NCBI RefSeq assembly: GCF_900112585.1
Contig: NZ_FOLY01000003.1
Location: forward strand, 557,199 to 621,198
Reading direction: 5' to 3'
DNA: 64,000 nt
From: Kushneria avicenniae
GTDB lineage: Bacteria > Pseudomonadota > Gammaproteobacteria > Pseudomonadales > Halomonadaceae
The notes beneath the pieces are model-generated. The model had not been told where the DNA came from, did not search any database, and was given only the letters and a program-made list of their open reading frames with translations. The first letter of the stretch is position 1, and each line of letters begins with the position of its first letter. Below, in pieces: positions 46,719 to 55,308 of this stretch. Position numbers and translations under genes: made by a program.

Positions 46719-46746
46719 ACACACCGGCCCGGTTCGGCCGGTGTGT
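46719..46746 (-). terminator. Hairpin at the end of the pcaIJF-pcaDC operon
   Basis: 11-bp perfect stem ACACACCGGCC / GGCCGGTGTGT with a 6-base loop, 46 bp after the pcaDC stop; a T-run on the minus strand follows only about 20 bases later. Confidence 0.6.
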
Positions 46747-46792
46747 GATCACAGGATCGGAGACGAAGGTTTGGGACAGAGGGCGAGGCGCC

Positions 46793-47980
46793 TCAGGGAG
46801 CGGCTTTTTGATCGCCCCAGCCGTGTTGTTTCGCCAGCCCAAAGGCGTGATTGGCCGCCGGCACGCCGGCATAGGTGGCCACATGCATCAGGACCTGACG
46901 CAATTCTGCCTCGGTGACGCCGGTGCGATGGGCCGTTTTCAGGTGCAGCACCAGCTCGCCGTCGCGCCCGAGCGACGCCAGAATCGCCAGCGTGATCAGG
47001 CTGCGCTCGGTCACGGAAAGCTCCTGACTGCCCCACAGCTCGCCCCAGGCAAAGCGGGTGATCATCTGCTGAAAGGGGGAATCGAGCGTCGTGGCGTTTT
47101 GCGAGGCGCGCTCGACATGCTCGGCGCCAAGTACCCGCCTGCGGGTCTCGAGCCCTTCGTCAAAGGAGATACCGTGCAGGCCGACATGATCGCGGCGCGG
47201 GGCCAGCCACGTCATGAGCCGCTGAGCGACGAGCTCAGGCTGTTCAACCGATGGAACGTGGCCGACCTCATCGACAATCTCCAGCGGGGGCTCACCCAGC
47301 GCTTCGGCCAGTGCCCTGAGCGTTTCCGGGGGCGTGGAGAGATCGTCACTGCCGCCGAGCAGGTAGAGATCGTCATGCTCGGGGCGACCCTTGAGCGCCT
47401 CGCGCATGTCGACACTTGCCAGCATGTCGCACAGCCGTGCGTAGCTTTCATCATCCGTGCGGGCCAGCTGGGCACGCCAACCCTCGACCAGCGCGGTGTT
47501 GTTTTTCGTGGCAGTGCTGAACCAGCGTGGCGCCAGTTCGCCGGCCATCGTGGCCAGTCCTTCACTGCGCACCCGCGTGGCGCGGTCGTGCCAGTTCTCC
47601 GGCGTGCCGATGGTCGCGCCGGTATTGGTCAGCATCACGGCGCCCAGACGCTCGGCGTGGTGCACCAGCAGATGCTGGCCCAGCGCACCGCCGATCGAAG
47701 TACCGACAAAATGAAAGCGCTCGGCGCCAGTCTCGGCCACCAGCGCCAGCAGTTCTTCTGCCAGTGCCTCGAGGGTCGGGGTGTCGGTGGTAGGGGCACT
47801 GCCGCCGTGGCCCGGCAGATCCCAGGTGAGAACGCGATAGCGGCGTAACAGGGTGGGCAGCACGTCATCCCACACGCTCTGGCTCATGCCCAGGGGATGG
47901 GCCAGCACGACCAGTGGCGCTGCTTCCGGCCCCAGCAAACGCCAGGCGATGGTACGGCCCTGAAATTGTATGAATGCCAT
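46793..47980 (-). CDS. pcaDC: Bifunctional 3-oxoadipate enol-lactonase / 4-carboxymuconolactone decarboxylase
   Basis: 395-residue fusion. Residues 1-260 are an alpha/beta hydrolase with nucleophile Ser in GTSIGGALG (near 97) and LPGHGGS, hydrolysing the enol-lactone to 3-oxoadipate. Residues 270-395 are a carboxymuconolactone decarboxylase (EHVERA, LWGSQELSVTERSLITLA, HLKTAHRTGVTEAELRQV). The hydrolase comes first although the decarboxylase acts first. Such fusions (PcaL/PcaDC) are known in several bacteria. AGGAG precedes the ATG at 47980. It is the last gene of the pcaIJF operon. Confidence 0.93.
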   Translation of the reverse strand: MAFIQFQGRTIAWRLLGPEAAPLVVLAHPLGMSQSVWDDVLPTLLRRYRVLTWDLPGHGGSAPTTDTPTLEALAEELLALVAETGAERFHFVGTSIGGALGQHLLVHHAERLGAVMLTNTGATIGTPENWHDRATRVRSEGLATMAGELAPRWFSTATKNNTALVEGWRAQLARTDDESYARLCDMLASVDMREALKGRPEHDDLYLLGGSDDLSTPPETLRALAEALGEPPLEIVDEVGHVPSVEQPELVAQRLMTWLAPRRDHVGLHGISFDEGLETRRRVLGAEHVERASQNATTLDSPFQQMITRFAWGELWGSQELSVTERSLITLAILASLGRDGELVLHLKTAHRTGVTEAELRQVLMHVATYAGVPAANHAFGLAKQHGWGDQKAAP

Positions 47981-48062
47981 ATGGCGCTCCTGATCGTCTT
48001 GTTGCCGGGATGGAGGCACCAGAGCCGGCACCTCCCGATGGCACTGAAGGGGTCAGCCGGTG

Positions 48063-49265
48063 CTAGACCCGCTCCAGCACCGTGGCAATGCCCTGACCCA
48101 CACCAATGCACATGGTGCACAGGGCAAATCGGCCGCCGCGCTGATCGAGTTCGTGCATGGCGCTGGCAATGAGGCGACCGCCCGACATGCCCAGCGGATG
48201 GCCGAGGGCGATGGCCCCGCCGTTGGGATTGACCCGCGGATCATCGTCGGCAATCCCCAGCTCACGCAGACAGGCCAGTGACTGGGCGGCAAAGGCTTCG
48301 TTCAGCTCGATGTGGTCGAGCTGATCCAGCGTCATGCCCAGCCGTTGTAACAGTTTTTGCGTCGCCGGCACCGGTCCCATGCCCATGATGCGCGGCTCGA
48401 CCCCGGCGATGGCCATACCGTGCAGGCGGGCCATCGGCGTGAGATTGAAGCGCTTCACCGCGGCCTCACTGGCCACCAGCATGGCGACCGCGCCGTCATT
48501 GACGCCGGAGGCGTTGCCGGCGGTGATGCTGCCGCCCTCACGAAAGGGCGTGGGCAGACCGGCGAGCTTTTCAAGCGTGGTCTCGCGCGGGTGTTCGTCG
48601 GTATCAAACGTCAGCGGTGGCTGCTTGCGCCGGGCCACTTCAAACGGTTCGATCTCGAGTGCCAGCCGGCCGCTGTCCTGCGCCTGTCGGGTGCGCTGCT
48701 GGGAGGCCAGGGCAAAGCGGTCCTGATCCCCGCGCGAAATATTGAACTGCTCGGCGACATTCTCGGCCGTCTCGGGCATCGAATGCGTGCCGAAGCGCGC
48801 TTTCATCAAGCGATTGACGAAGCGCCAGCCGATGGTGGTGTCCTCCATCGTCTGGCCGCGGGAGAAGGCGCTGTCCGCCTTGCCCATCACGTAGGGCGCG
48901 CGCGACATCGACTCGACCCCGCCAGCCAGCATCAGCTCGGCCTCACCCGCGCGAATCGCCCGCGCCGCGGTGCCGATGGCGTCCATGCTGGAGCCGCACA
49001 GCCGGTTGATGGTGGTGCCCGGCACGCTGTCCGGCAGGCCGGCCAGCAGCGCCGCCATGCGTGCCACATTGCGGTTGTCCTCGCCGGCCTGATTGGCGCA
49101 GCCCATGATGACGTCATCGATGGCGGCCGGGTCGAGTCCGGGGGCCTGACGCAGTACGGCCTCAAACATGCGGGCGGCCATGTCATCGGGGCGCACGCTT
49201 GAAAGCGCGCCGCCGAATTTGCCCACGGCGGTGCGTCGGGGATGGCAGAGATAGACATCCGTCAT
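48063..49265 (-). CDS. pcaF: 3-Oxoadipyl-CoA thiolase
   Basis: 400-residue thiolase that cleaves 3-oxoadipyl-CoA to succinyl-CoA and acetyl-CoA, the last step of the beta-ketoadipate pathway. Acyl-enzyme Cys is C90 in [12 protein letters not shown]; the His and second Cys are in [12 protein letters not shown] and [17 protein letters not shown] precedes the ATG, which overlaps the pcaJ stop by 4 bp. Confidence 0.94.
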   Translation of the reverse strand: MTDVYLCHPRRTAVGKFGGALSSVRPDDMAARMFEAVLRQAPGLDPAAIDDVIMGCANQAGEDNRNVARMAALLAGLPDSVPGTTINRLCGSSMDAIGTAARAIRAGEAELMLAGGVESMSRAPYVMGKADSAFSRGQTMEDTTIGWRFVNRLMKARFGTHSMPETAENVAEQFNISRGDQDRFALASQQRTRQAQDSGRLALEIEPFEVARRKQPPLTFDTDEHPRETTLEKLAGLPTPFREGGSITAGNASGVNDGAVAMLVASEAAVKRFNLTPMARLHGMAIAGVEPRIMGMGPVPATQKLLQRLGMTLDQLDHIELNEAFAAQSLACLRELGIADDDPRVNPNGGAIALGHPLGMSGGRLIASAMHELDQRGGRFALCTMCIGVGQGIATVLERV

Positions 49266-50101
49266 GCGCTTGCCTCCTCGTGGTGGCCGGCATGATGGCG
49301 CTCGGTACGGGCCTTGAGCTCGCGCAGCACTTGGACCTCATGCGCGCTCGGCTCGGGCGTGGCTTCGGGCGCGTTGACAAACCGCACGGACCAGCCGGTG
49401 GCCTCGATGATCTGCTCGCGGGTGACGCCCGGGTGGATCGAGGTGACCACCAGCTCGTGCGTGTCTGGGTCAGGTCGCATCAGGCACAGATCGGTGATCA
49501 CCAGCGTGGGGCCGCGGCCGGTGTGGCGGGCGGTCTCCGGGTGCAGATCGTCACGAGCGCGGCCGTCGCGGCCGAAACCGAGGCTGGTGATGAAATCGAC
49601 CTCTTCAACGAAGGCCCGCGCGGAGTGCTTGATCATCACGAACACTTCGCGCGAGTTGGTGGCGATTTCCGGCGCACCACCGCCGCCGGGCAGGCGTACC
49701 TTCGGTTCGCGGTAGTCGCCGATCAGGGTCGTGTTGAGATTGGCATAGCGGTCGATCTGGGCGGTGCCGAGAAAGCCGACATCCACCCGGCCGCCCTGCA
49801 GCCAGTAGCGAAACATCTCCGGTACCGATACGGTCGACAGCGCCGTATCGCACAACTCGCCATCGCCGATGGAGAGCGGCAGCACATCGGGGCGGGTCTG
49901 CAGGGTACCGGATTCGTAGATCAATACCGTATCGGGTGCGTGGGTCAGTCGGGCCAGATTGGCGGCTTCACTGGGCAGGCCGATGCCGACAAAGCAGGTA
50001 GTGCCATTGGTCAGTGCGCGCGAGGCGGTTACCGTCATCATCTCGGTGGCGGTGTAGTCGTGGGCCGTCGTGTTGTCATGGCCAGGGGATCCATCACTCA
50101 T
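49262..50101 (-). CDS. pcaJ: 3-Oxoadipate CoA-transferase, subunit B
   Basis: 279-residue beta subunit of the succinyl-CoA:3-oxoadipate CoA-transferase. It has the CoA-transferase YESG segment that carries the likely catalytic Glu and the FVGIGLPSEAANLARL start, with LPGGGGAPEIA in the middle. The ATG at 50101 overlaps the pcaI stop by 4 bp (ATGA), and the stop overlaps pcaF, so pcaI, pcaJ and pcaF are coupled. It is longer than the Pseudomonas PcaJ type and resembles the CatJ/glutaconate-transferase-like class. Confidence 0.9.
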   Translation of the reverse strand: MSDGSPGHDNTTAHDYTATEMMTVTASRALTNGTTCFVGIGLPSEAANLARLTHAPDTVLIYESGTLQTRPDVLPLSIGDGELCDTALSTVSVPEMFRYWLQGGRVDVGFLGTAQIDRYANLNTTLIGDYREPKVRLPGGGGAPEIATNSREVFVMIKHSARAFVEEVDFITSLGFGRDGRARDDLHPETARHTGRGPTLVITDLCLMRPDPDTHELVVTSIHPGVTREQIIEATGWSVRFVNAPEATPEPSAHEVQVLRELKARTERHHAGHHEEASA

Positions 50102-50922
50102 GCAGACACTCCTTCTTCGACGGTCATGACGTTGTCTTCCATCCACTGGCGGAAGGTATCGCGGTCCCGGGCGATGGCGTCCCACTGCTTGTAGACATCG
50201 TTGCGGCGAGCGTAATAGCCGTGGGTGTAGGAGGGCGCCGCGCCGCCGGGAGCCACCGCAATGGCGCTGATGGCCCAGGCGGGCAATACGCAGGCATTGG
50301 GCGTGGCCTCAAGGCTGTCCACGACTTCCTCGACGGTGACCACGCTGCGGCGGGCGGCCAGCACGGCCTCCTTCTGCACGCCGATGATGCCCTCGATCAG
50401 CACGTTGCCCGCCCGGTCCGCCTTCTGGGCATGAACGACGGTCACGTCGGGCCGGTTGGCCGGAATGGCCGCGAGGCGCTCGCCGGTAAAGGGGCAGTCG
50501 ATGTGGCGAATGTCCTGGTTGACCCGCGGCAGGTCACTGCCCAGATAGCCACGCAGTACGGCCAGTGGCAGCCCGGCCGCGCCGGCTTCCCAGGCGCACG
50601 CCATGGCCGCGTGGCTGTGCTCAAGGATCTCGAGCTTCGCGGGGTAGTGCTTTTCGACCGCGTCGCGCAGACGGTGCAGGGAGCCGACGCCCGGATTGCC
50701 ACCCCAGGAGAAGATCAGCTTCGAGGCGCAGCCCATACCGATCATCTGGTCATAAAGCAGATCGGGTGTCATGCGAATCAGCGTCAGGTTCTGGCGCTTC
50801 TGACGGATGATCTCATGGCCGGCAGCAAACGGGATGAGGTGGGTAAATCCTTCCAGCGCTACGATATCGCCATCGTGAACGTGGCGGGCGATGGCCTCGT
50901 GAAGCGAGAGAAATTCAGCCAT
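50098..50922 (-). CDS. pcaI: 3-Oxoadipate CoA-transferase, subunit A
   Basis: 274-residue alpha subunit pairing with PcaJ to activate 3-oxoadipate to its CoA ester. The ALEGFTHLIPFAAGHEIIRQ start and the SWGGNPGVGSLHRLRD CoA-binding region are typical of the larger CatI-like class. It is the first gene of the pcaIJF-pcaDC operon; a GAGGG ribosome site precedes the ATG, and a GTTC-N7-GAAC operator lies 16 bp upstream of it. Confidence 0.9.
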   Translation of the reverse strand: MAEFLSLHEAIARHVHDGDIVALEGFTHLIPFAAGHEIIRQKRQNLTLIRMTPDLLYDQMIGMGCASKLIFSWGGNPGVGSLHRLRDAVEKHYPAKLEILEHSHAAMACAWEAGAAGLPLAVLRGYLGSDLPRVNQDIRHIDCPFTGERLAAIPANRPDVTVVHAQKADRAGNVLIEGIIGVQKEAVLAARRSVVTVEEVVDSLEATPNACVLPAWAISAIAVAPGGAAPSYTHGYYARRNDVYKQWDAIARDRDTFRQWMEDNVMTVEEGVSA

Positions 50923-50937
50923 GAGACGGCCCTCTTT

Positions 50938-50972
50938 GTTCGCTATGTGAACTTTAATTTTGCCTTGCGAAC
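50938..50972. promoter_or_regulatory. PcaR-type operator upstream of pcaIJF-pcaDC
   Basis: Palindrome GTTCGCTATGTGAAC at 50938-50952 plus an additional half-site GCGAAC at 50967-50972, 20 bp from the equivalent arm. The layout of a palindrome plus a third repeat recalls the known PcaU site of Acinetobacter. Similar sites lie before pcaB-pcaR and pcaHG. Confidence 0.72.
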
Positions 50973-51074
50973 AAGGTTAGGGCGGCGTTCAACAGGGCGT
51001 CAATAGGAGGTGCCAGACCGACGGCTGCGCAGTGACATCAAGCGTTGATCAGCAGATTATTGTTTTAAAAAGAT

Positions 51075-51103
51075 AAAAAACCGCCGGCGAGCAAAGCCGG
51101 CGG
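51075..51103 (-). terminator. Intrinsic terminator of pcaB
   Basis: 8-bp stem CCGCCGGC / GCCGGCGG, 7-base loop; on the minus strand it runs into six T. It lies 63 bp after the pcaB stop and separates pcaB from pcaIJF. Confidence 0.9.
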
Positions 51104-51165
51104 CAGCGATCGTGCGACCAAGGTCTATAACAAGGTCATATCAAATGAGGAAGCGTCGAGATCGG

Positions 51166-52314
51166 CTAACGGGCCAGGTGTGCCAGTATTCGGTCGATCT
51201 GCGCATGATGGCTGTCGGCGTCTTGCCGGCTTGCCACGCCAGGCGCGTCGAGTCTTGCCGCCATGACGTCGTCGTGGACTTCCAGCCCTTCCAGCAGAAC
51301 GGCAAGCTGGGTCAGCGCGCCTTCCAGCAGCTGCTGGCTCTCGATGAGCGGCGTCCACTCGCTGTGCCAGTCGCCCAGGCCGCGCTCCAGCGGCTGACTG
51401 GCGGCATTAATGACGGTGGCGGTATGGCCGTGGATGTGGTGGGCCGCGGTGCGAATCAGCGCACAGCGTACCGGGTTGCGCTTGTGGGCCATTGACGACG
51501 ATCCGCCCACGCCGTCGCCTGCAGGTTCGCTGAGCTCGCCGATCTCGCTCTGGGCCAGCAGGGCCACATCCGAGGCGATCTTGTCCGTCGCGACGGCCAG
51601 TGCATCCAGTGCCGTGATCAGGGCGTGGATTGGCTGACGATCGGTATGCCAGGGCAGCAGTGGCGCGCGCAGCCCGAGTGAGGCGGCCAGCGTTTCCATG
51701 ATGGTTAGCCCGTCTTCCAGGCCGTTATGGATGCCCACCGGGCCACCGAACTGCACCGGCAACCGTGCCGTGACAAGGTCATCCAGACGCGCTCTGGCCT
51801 CGTCGAGCTGCCATGCCCACTGAGCTGCGCGGACGCCAAAGGTGGTGGGCAGCGCCTGTTGCATCAGGGTGCGCCCGATCATCGGCGTATCGCGGTGTTG
51901 ATCCATCAGCACCGCGAGTGCGGTCAGGCAGCGCCGTGTGAGCGATAGCAGGGTGGGCAGCCGGGTCTGGCTCAGCAGCATCAGGGCGCTGTCGAGCACG
52001 TCCTGGCTGGTGGCGGCGAAATGGAAATGGCCGCGCAGCGCTTCTGGCAGCGCCGCCTTGGCTTGGCGCACAAAGGGTATGGCGACGTTGCCGCCCAGGG
52101 TCGTACCGGCCTCAAGATCCTCAAGATCAAAGGCGTGATCGCTCAGATGCCGGCGCAGCGCGTCACTGGTACCGGCGGGCAGGACGCCGTGGTGCTCTTC
52201 GCTGTCGGCCAGCGCCAGCTCAAAGCGGAGCATGGCGTCAATCAGGGCCGCGCTGTCAAAATGCTGGCGTGCTGCCTGGCTCATGAAGGGGTGGTGTAGA
52301 AAGGCCACGGCCAT
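51166..52314 (-). CDS. pcaB: 3-Carboxy-cis,cis-muconate cycloisomerase
   Basis: 382-residue fumarase/aspartase-superfamily enzyme that lactonises 3-carboxymuconate, the product of PcaHG. The superfamily signature is GGSSSMAHKRNP near residue 274, preceded by the HFAATSQDVLDSA segment. It is shorter than the roughly 450-residue Pseudomonas form, as in Acinetobacter-like and other compact PcaB proteins. A GGGGAGA site precedes the ATG. It is transcribed away from pcaR and has its own terminator. Confidence 0.92.
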   Translation of the reverse strand: MAVAFLHHPFMSQAARQHFDSAALIDAMLRFELALADSEEHHGVLPAGTSDALRRHLSDHAFDLEDLEAGTTLGGNVAIPFVRQAKAALPEALRGHFHFAATSQDVLDSALMLLSQTRLPTLLSLTRRCLTALAVLMDQHRDTPMIGRTLMQQALPTTFGVRAAQWAWQLDEARARLDDLVTARLPVQFGGPVGIHNGLEDGLTIMETLAASLGLRAPLLPWHTDRQPIHALITALDALAVATDKIASDVALLAQSEIGELSEPAGDGVGGSSSMAHKRNPVRCALIRTAAHHIHGHTATVINAASQPLERGLGDWHSEWTPLIESQQLLEGALTQLAVLLEGLEVHDDVMAARLDAPGVASRQDADSHHAQIDRILAHLAR

Positions 52315-52350
52315 GATGTCTCCCCACTATTGCGTTGGTCCAGATACTCT

Positions 52351-52375
52351 GCGACCTTTTGTACGTTGAGCGAAC
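52351..52375. promoter_or_regulatory. PcaR-type operator between pcaB and pcaR
   Basis: GTACGTTGAGCGAAC at 52361-52375 matches the pca palindrome with one degenerate arm; an upstream GCGACC at 52351-52356 is a direct repeat 19 bp away. It could control both divergent genes. Confidence 0.6.
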
Positions 52376-52469
52376 AGCCCTATCCTGGCATGCGCTCTGA
52401 CGGCTGGCGAGTGCTGGTGCCGGCCGTTTTGGATTGCCCTTGACCCCCTTCTTTCAGGAGAACCCCTGG

Positions 52470-53270
52470 ATGGTGAAGCCGACCGACGGCGACGACGATG
52501 CCGCGATCACGCCGGACGATCGAGATTTTGTGACCGCGCTGGCCAGCGGTCTGGAAGTCATTTCGGCCTTCGATCAGGAACATCGCAGCATGACGCTCAG
52601 TGAAGTGGCGACCCGCACCGGCATGAATCGGGCCCGGGCGCGCCGATTTCTGCTGACCCTGCATTCGCTGGGCTATGTGACGCGTCGCAAGCGCCAGTTC
52701 GAGCTCTCGCCGCGGGTGCTGTCGCTGGGCTATTCGTTTCTGTCGGCCAACAACTATCACTCGGTGGTCCAGCAGGGGCTGGAAGAACTGACAGAGCACA
52801 CCGGGGAATCGGCCTCACTCGGCGTGCTTGATGGTCTCGACGTGGTCTATGCCGCCCGCTCGGCGGCCCGCCATCGCCTGATGGCCATTACGTTATCCGT
52901 GGGCACCCGCCTGCCGGCGCTGTATACCTCGATGGGGCGAATCCTGCTGGCGCAGCTGGAAGAAAGCGCGCTTGATGCGCTGCTTGAAGGGGTGACGCTT
53001 GAAGCCCATACCGAATACACCCTGACCGACATGACCGCCTTTCGGGACGAGATTGCCCGGGTGCGCCGTGATGGCTATTGCGTGGTGGATCAGGAGCTTG
53101 ATTCCGGTCTGCGCTCCCTGGCTGTACCGCTGTATGCCGGGACCGGTCGGCTGCTCGGGGCCATCAATATCAGTACCAATGCCATGCGCGTCTCCGAGCA
53201 GCGCTTGAGAGAGGCGTTTCTGCCGCTACTGCTTGAAAAGCGGGATCAATTATCGCGCCACATGCAGTAA
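52470..53270 (+). CDS. pcaR: IclR family regulator of the pca genes
   Basis: 266-residue IclR-type regulator: N-terminal winged helix (about 20-90; MTLSEVATRTGMNRARARRFLLTLHSLGYV) and C-terminal effector domain (about 100-260; SASLGVLDGLDVVYAARS, TSMGRILLAQL, DQELDSGLRSLAVPLY). IclR members PcaR, PcaU and CatR-like regulators control beta-ketoadipate genes in response to 3-oxoadipate or protocatechuate. The location between pcaB and pcaHG and the shared operators support this role. The ATG at 52470 follows CAGGAGAA. Confidence 0.88.
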   Translation: MVKPTDGDDDAAITPDDRDFVTALASGLEVISAFDQEHRSMTLSEVATRTGMNRARARRFLLTLHSLGYVTRRKRQFELSPRVLSLGYSFLSANNYHSVVQQGLEELTEHTGESASLGVLDGLDVVYAARSAARHRLMAITLSVGTRLPALYTSMGRILLAQLEESALDALLEGVTLEAHTEYTLTDMTAFRDEIARVRRDGYCVVDQELDSGLRSLAVPLYAGTGRLLGAINISTNAMRVSEQRLREAFLPLLLEKRDQLSRHMQ

Positions 53271-53375
53271 TGGTGCTTGTGGGCGCGCTGTTCTCCGACA
53301 CGGCAGGCGACCTGCTCTGCCTCCGATCTGCGACCAAAGTGGTGATTGTCTTTTGCAGACCGGCTCCATAGTTTG

Positions 53376-53409
53376 GTTCGTATGACAAAGAAGTGTTCAT
53401 ATCGCGAAC
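53376..53409. promoter_or_regulatory. PcaR-type operator upstream of pcaHG
   Basis: Palindrome GTTCATATCGCGAAC at 53395-53409 with an additional GTTCGT half-site at 53376, 19 bp away. The reverse complement of the pcaI site (GTTCACATAGCGAAC) matches it at 13 of 15 positions. Confidence 0.72.
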
Positions 53410-53477
53410 AAATTGTTGTTGGGCATGTCTTCGTACCGCTGCCCACCTGCCGAGCGCTCCATCCATTCAAGAGACGC

Positions 53478-53510
53478 AAGCCATGTCGGATATCAAGCCA
53501 TGTCGGATAT
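53478..53510 (+). repeat. Tandem duplication of the pcaH start codon region
   Basis: AAGCCATGTCGGATAT is present twice with a 17-bp period (53478 and 53495). The period is not a multiple of three, so the first ATG (53483) opens a separate 9-codon frame ending at TAG 53510-53512, overlapping the true pcaH start at 53500. Confidence 0.9.
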
Positions 53511-54237
53511 AGAGAACAGGCGCTTTGTACCGCGCGATCGCAACTGGCATCCCGCGGCGCATACGCCCGGTTACAAGACTTCGGCGGCGCGCTCCCCGCG
53601 TCAGTCACTGGTCAGTCTGCAGACCCCGACCCTTTCCGAACTTTCAGGACCGGATTTTCGTCACCTGCACATGGGGCCGCATGACAACGATCTGCTGCTC
53701 AATTTTCGGGAGGACCCACAACGCTCGGGGCTGCCGATCGGTGAGCGCATCATCATGCATGGGCGGGTGATCGATCAGTTTGGCAAGCCGGTTCCCCATA
53801 CGCTGGTAGAGATGTGGCAGGCCAATGCCGGCGGGCGCTACCGGCATAAAAAGGATCAGTATCTGGCGCCGCTGGACCCGGGGTTTGGCGGCGTGGGGCG
53901 CTGTCTGACCGATGAGCAGGGGTGGTATCGATTTCGTACCATCAAGCCCGGCCCCTACCCCTGGCCCAATGACGTCAACAGCTGGCGACCGGCCCACATC
54001 CACGTCTCGGTCATGGGGCCCGCCATCTCGACCCGCCTGATCACGCAGATGTATTTCGAAGGGGATCCGCTGATCCCGCTGTGCCCCATCGTTCAGACAC
54101 TGCGTGACCCCGAAGCCGTGGCCACCATGGTCGGCCGGCTGGATATGGCGCACAGCCGCACCATGGACTGTCTGACCTGGCGCTTCGATCTGGTCGTACG
54201 CGGTGAATTGCAAACCTGGTTTGAAAACCAGCGCTAA
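53500..54237 (+). CDS. pcaH: Protocatechuate 3,4-dioxygenase, beta subunit
   Basis: 245-residue catalytic subunit of the intradiol ring-cleavage enzyme, turning protocatechuate into 3-carboxy-cis,cis-muconate. The non-heme Fe(III) ligands are Y114 ([17 protein letters not shown]), Y153 (GPYPW), H166 and H168 (PAHIHVS), each shifted by 6 from the known Pseudomonas positions. The ATG at 53500 has no ribosome site of its own because it is the second copy of a duplicated start; a 9-codon upstream frame ends 10 bases inside the gene. pcaG follows after 18 bp. Confidence 0.95.
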   Translation: MSDIENRRFVPRDRNWHPAAHTPGYKTSAARSPRQSLVSLQTPTLSELSGPDFRHLHMGPHDNDLLLNFREDPQRSGLPIGERIIMHGRVIDQFGKPVPHTLVEMWQANAGGRYRHKKDQYLAPLDPGFGGVGRCLTDEQGWYRFRTIKPGPYPWPNDVNSWRPAHIHVSVMGPAISTRLITQMYFEGDPLIPLCPIVQTLRDPEAVATMVGRLDMAHSRTMDCLTWRFDLVVRGELQTWFENQR

Positions 54238-54255
54238 GTGAACAGGAGAGCAGCC

Positions 54256-54888
54256 ATGCAACAGCCCAACGCGCAACCGATGGCAGACGGCGTGCTGAGG
54301 GAGACCGCCTCACAGACGGCCGGCCCTTACGTTCATATCGGGTTGGCGCTGGATATCGCCGGCCTGCCGCCGCGGGAGCAGGAAGTCTGGAACCGGATGG
54401 CCGGAGACGAGGCGCAGGGCGAACGCATCGAGGTCGTCGGTCGGGTCATCGATGGGAACGGCGATACCGTACGGGATGCATTGTTGGAAGCCTGGCAGGC
54501 GGATGCCAACGGCGAATATCAGCCCCGATTCGATCTCGACGCACCGTTCAACAGCTTTGGCCGCACGGCGGCCACGGTGGAAAACGACGGTGAATGGCAG
54601 TTTCTGACCGTCAAGCCCGGCGCCGTGGCACTTGCCAACGGCCGGCAGATGGCCCCGCACATCAGCCTGATGGTATTTGCACGCGGCATCAACATTCACC
54701 TCAACACCCGGCTCTACTTTGAAGACGAAGATGATGCCAACGCCGGCTGTCCGATCTTCAATGCCATCGAATCCCCGACCCGGCGTCAGACCCTGCTGGC
54801 CCGACGTGAAGAGGGAGATAACGGCCCCCGCTATCGTTTTGATATTCGCCTGCAGGGCGAGGGCGAAACGGTGTTTTTTGATTTTTGA
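54256..54888 (+). CDS. pcaG: Protocatechuate 3,4-dioxygenase, alpha subunit
   Basis: 210-residue non-catalytic partner of PcaH, sharing the intradiol dioxygenase fold but lacking the iron ligands. Recognisable parts are ETASQTAGPYVHIGLA, DALLEAWQADANGEYQ and PHISLMVFARGINIHLNTRLYF. AACAGGAGAG precedes the ATG at 54256. It ends the pcaHG unit; no clear terminator was found after it. Confidence 0.94.
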   Translation: MQQPNAQPMADGVLRETASQTAGPYVHIGLALDIAGLPPREQEVWNRMAGDEAQGERIEVVGRVIDGNGDTVRDALLEAWQADANGEYQPRFDLDAPFNSFGRTAATVENDGEWQFLTVKPGAVALANGRQMAPHISLMVFARGINIHLNTRLYFEDEDDANAGCPIFNAIESPTRRQTLLARREEGDNGPRYRFDIRLQGEGETVFFDF

Positions 54889-55053
54889 TGGTTGAAGCTC
54901 AGATGGGCCTCATGGAAGCAAAGGCTCATATCTTTTAGAACCTTCTGCCCGTCAGAGGAGGCGGGTAAGGGCAATAAAGTTGATGACCGCTAGACGGATC
55001 AATCAGTCATAACAGAGCTGAGTTAACCATTGCTAATATGACGAGCGGTATAG

Positions 55054-55302
55054 TCATACCGCTTCGTTTTGAATATTCTTTCCATTGCTATTAGCGGCAT
55101 AAAGTGACTCACGATATCCTGGCTGGTGTTCAGGCGCGAGAATCGCCAGAAGTTGATCATCCGCGCCTGCGTAAATGCGTCTGAAACGTAAATAGCCCCC
55201 ACCGAAGATATTGGACTCACGGCCACCCACATCCTCCATGTCAGGAATTCTGCCTGTTGTTTCATAAAGATTGGCATACTGCCTTTCCTGATCACTGATC
55301 AC
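55054..55302 (-). pseudogene. Detached C-terminal segment of the DUF2235 lipase
   Basis: 82-codon frame starting at GTG 55302 inside the end of the lipase gene. Its first codons read ISDQERQYANLYETTGRIPD, and the lipase itself ends ISDQ-stop, so the two frames share ISDQ through a triplicated 7-bp repeat. Removing two repeat units (14 bp) would join them into one protein of about 700 residues. The segment GGGYLRFRRIYAGADDQLLA looks like a natural C-terminus. Whether it is translated separately is unknown. The remaining 165 bp before pcaG contain no recognised feature. Confidence 0.65.
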
Positions 55303-55308
55303 TGATCA
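55288..55308. repeat. Three tandem heptamers CTGATCA in the lipase gene
   Basis: CTGATCA occurs three times (55288, 55295, 55302) followed by a partial CTGAT. Because 7 is not a multiple of 3, changes in copy number change the reading frame at this point. Confidence 0.95.

Noticed and set aside
55023..55295. Alternative 90-codon minus-strand frame after the lipase
   Set aside because: It overlaps the 55054-55302 frame, which continues the lipase ISDQ sequence and reads as a coherent protein end; the alternative has no such support.
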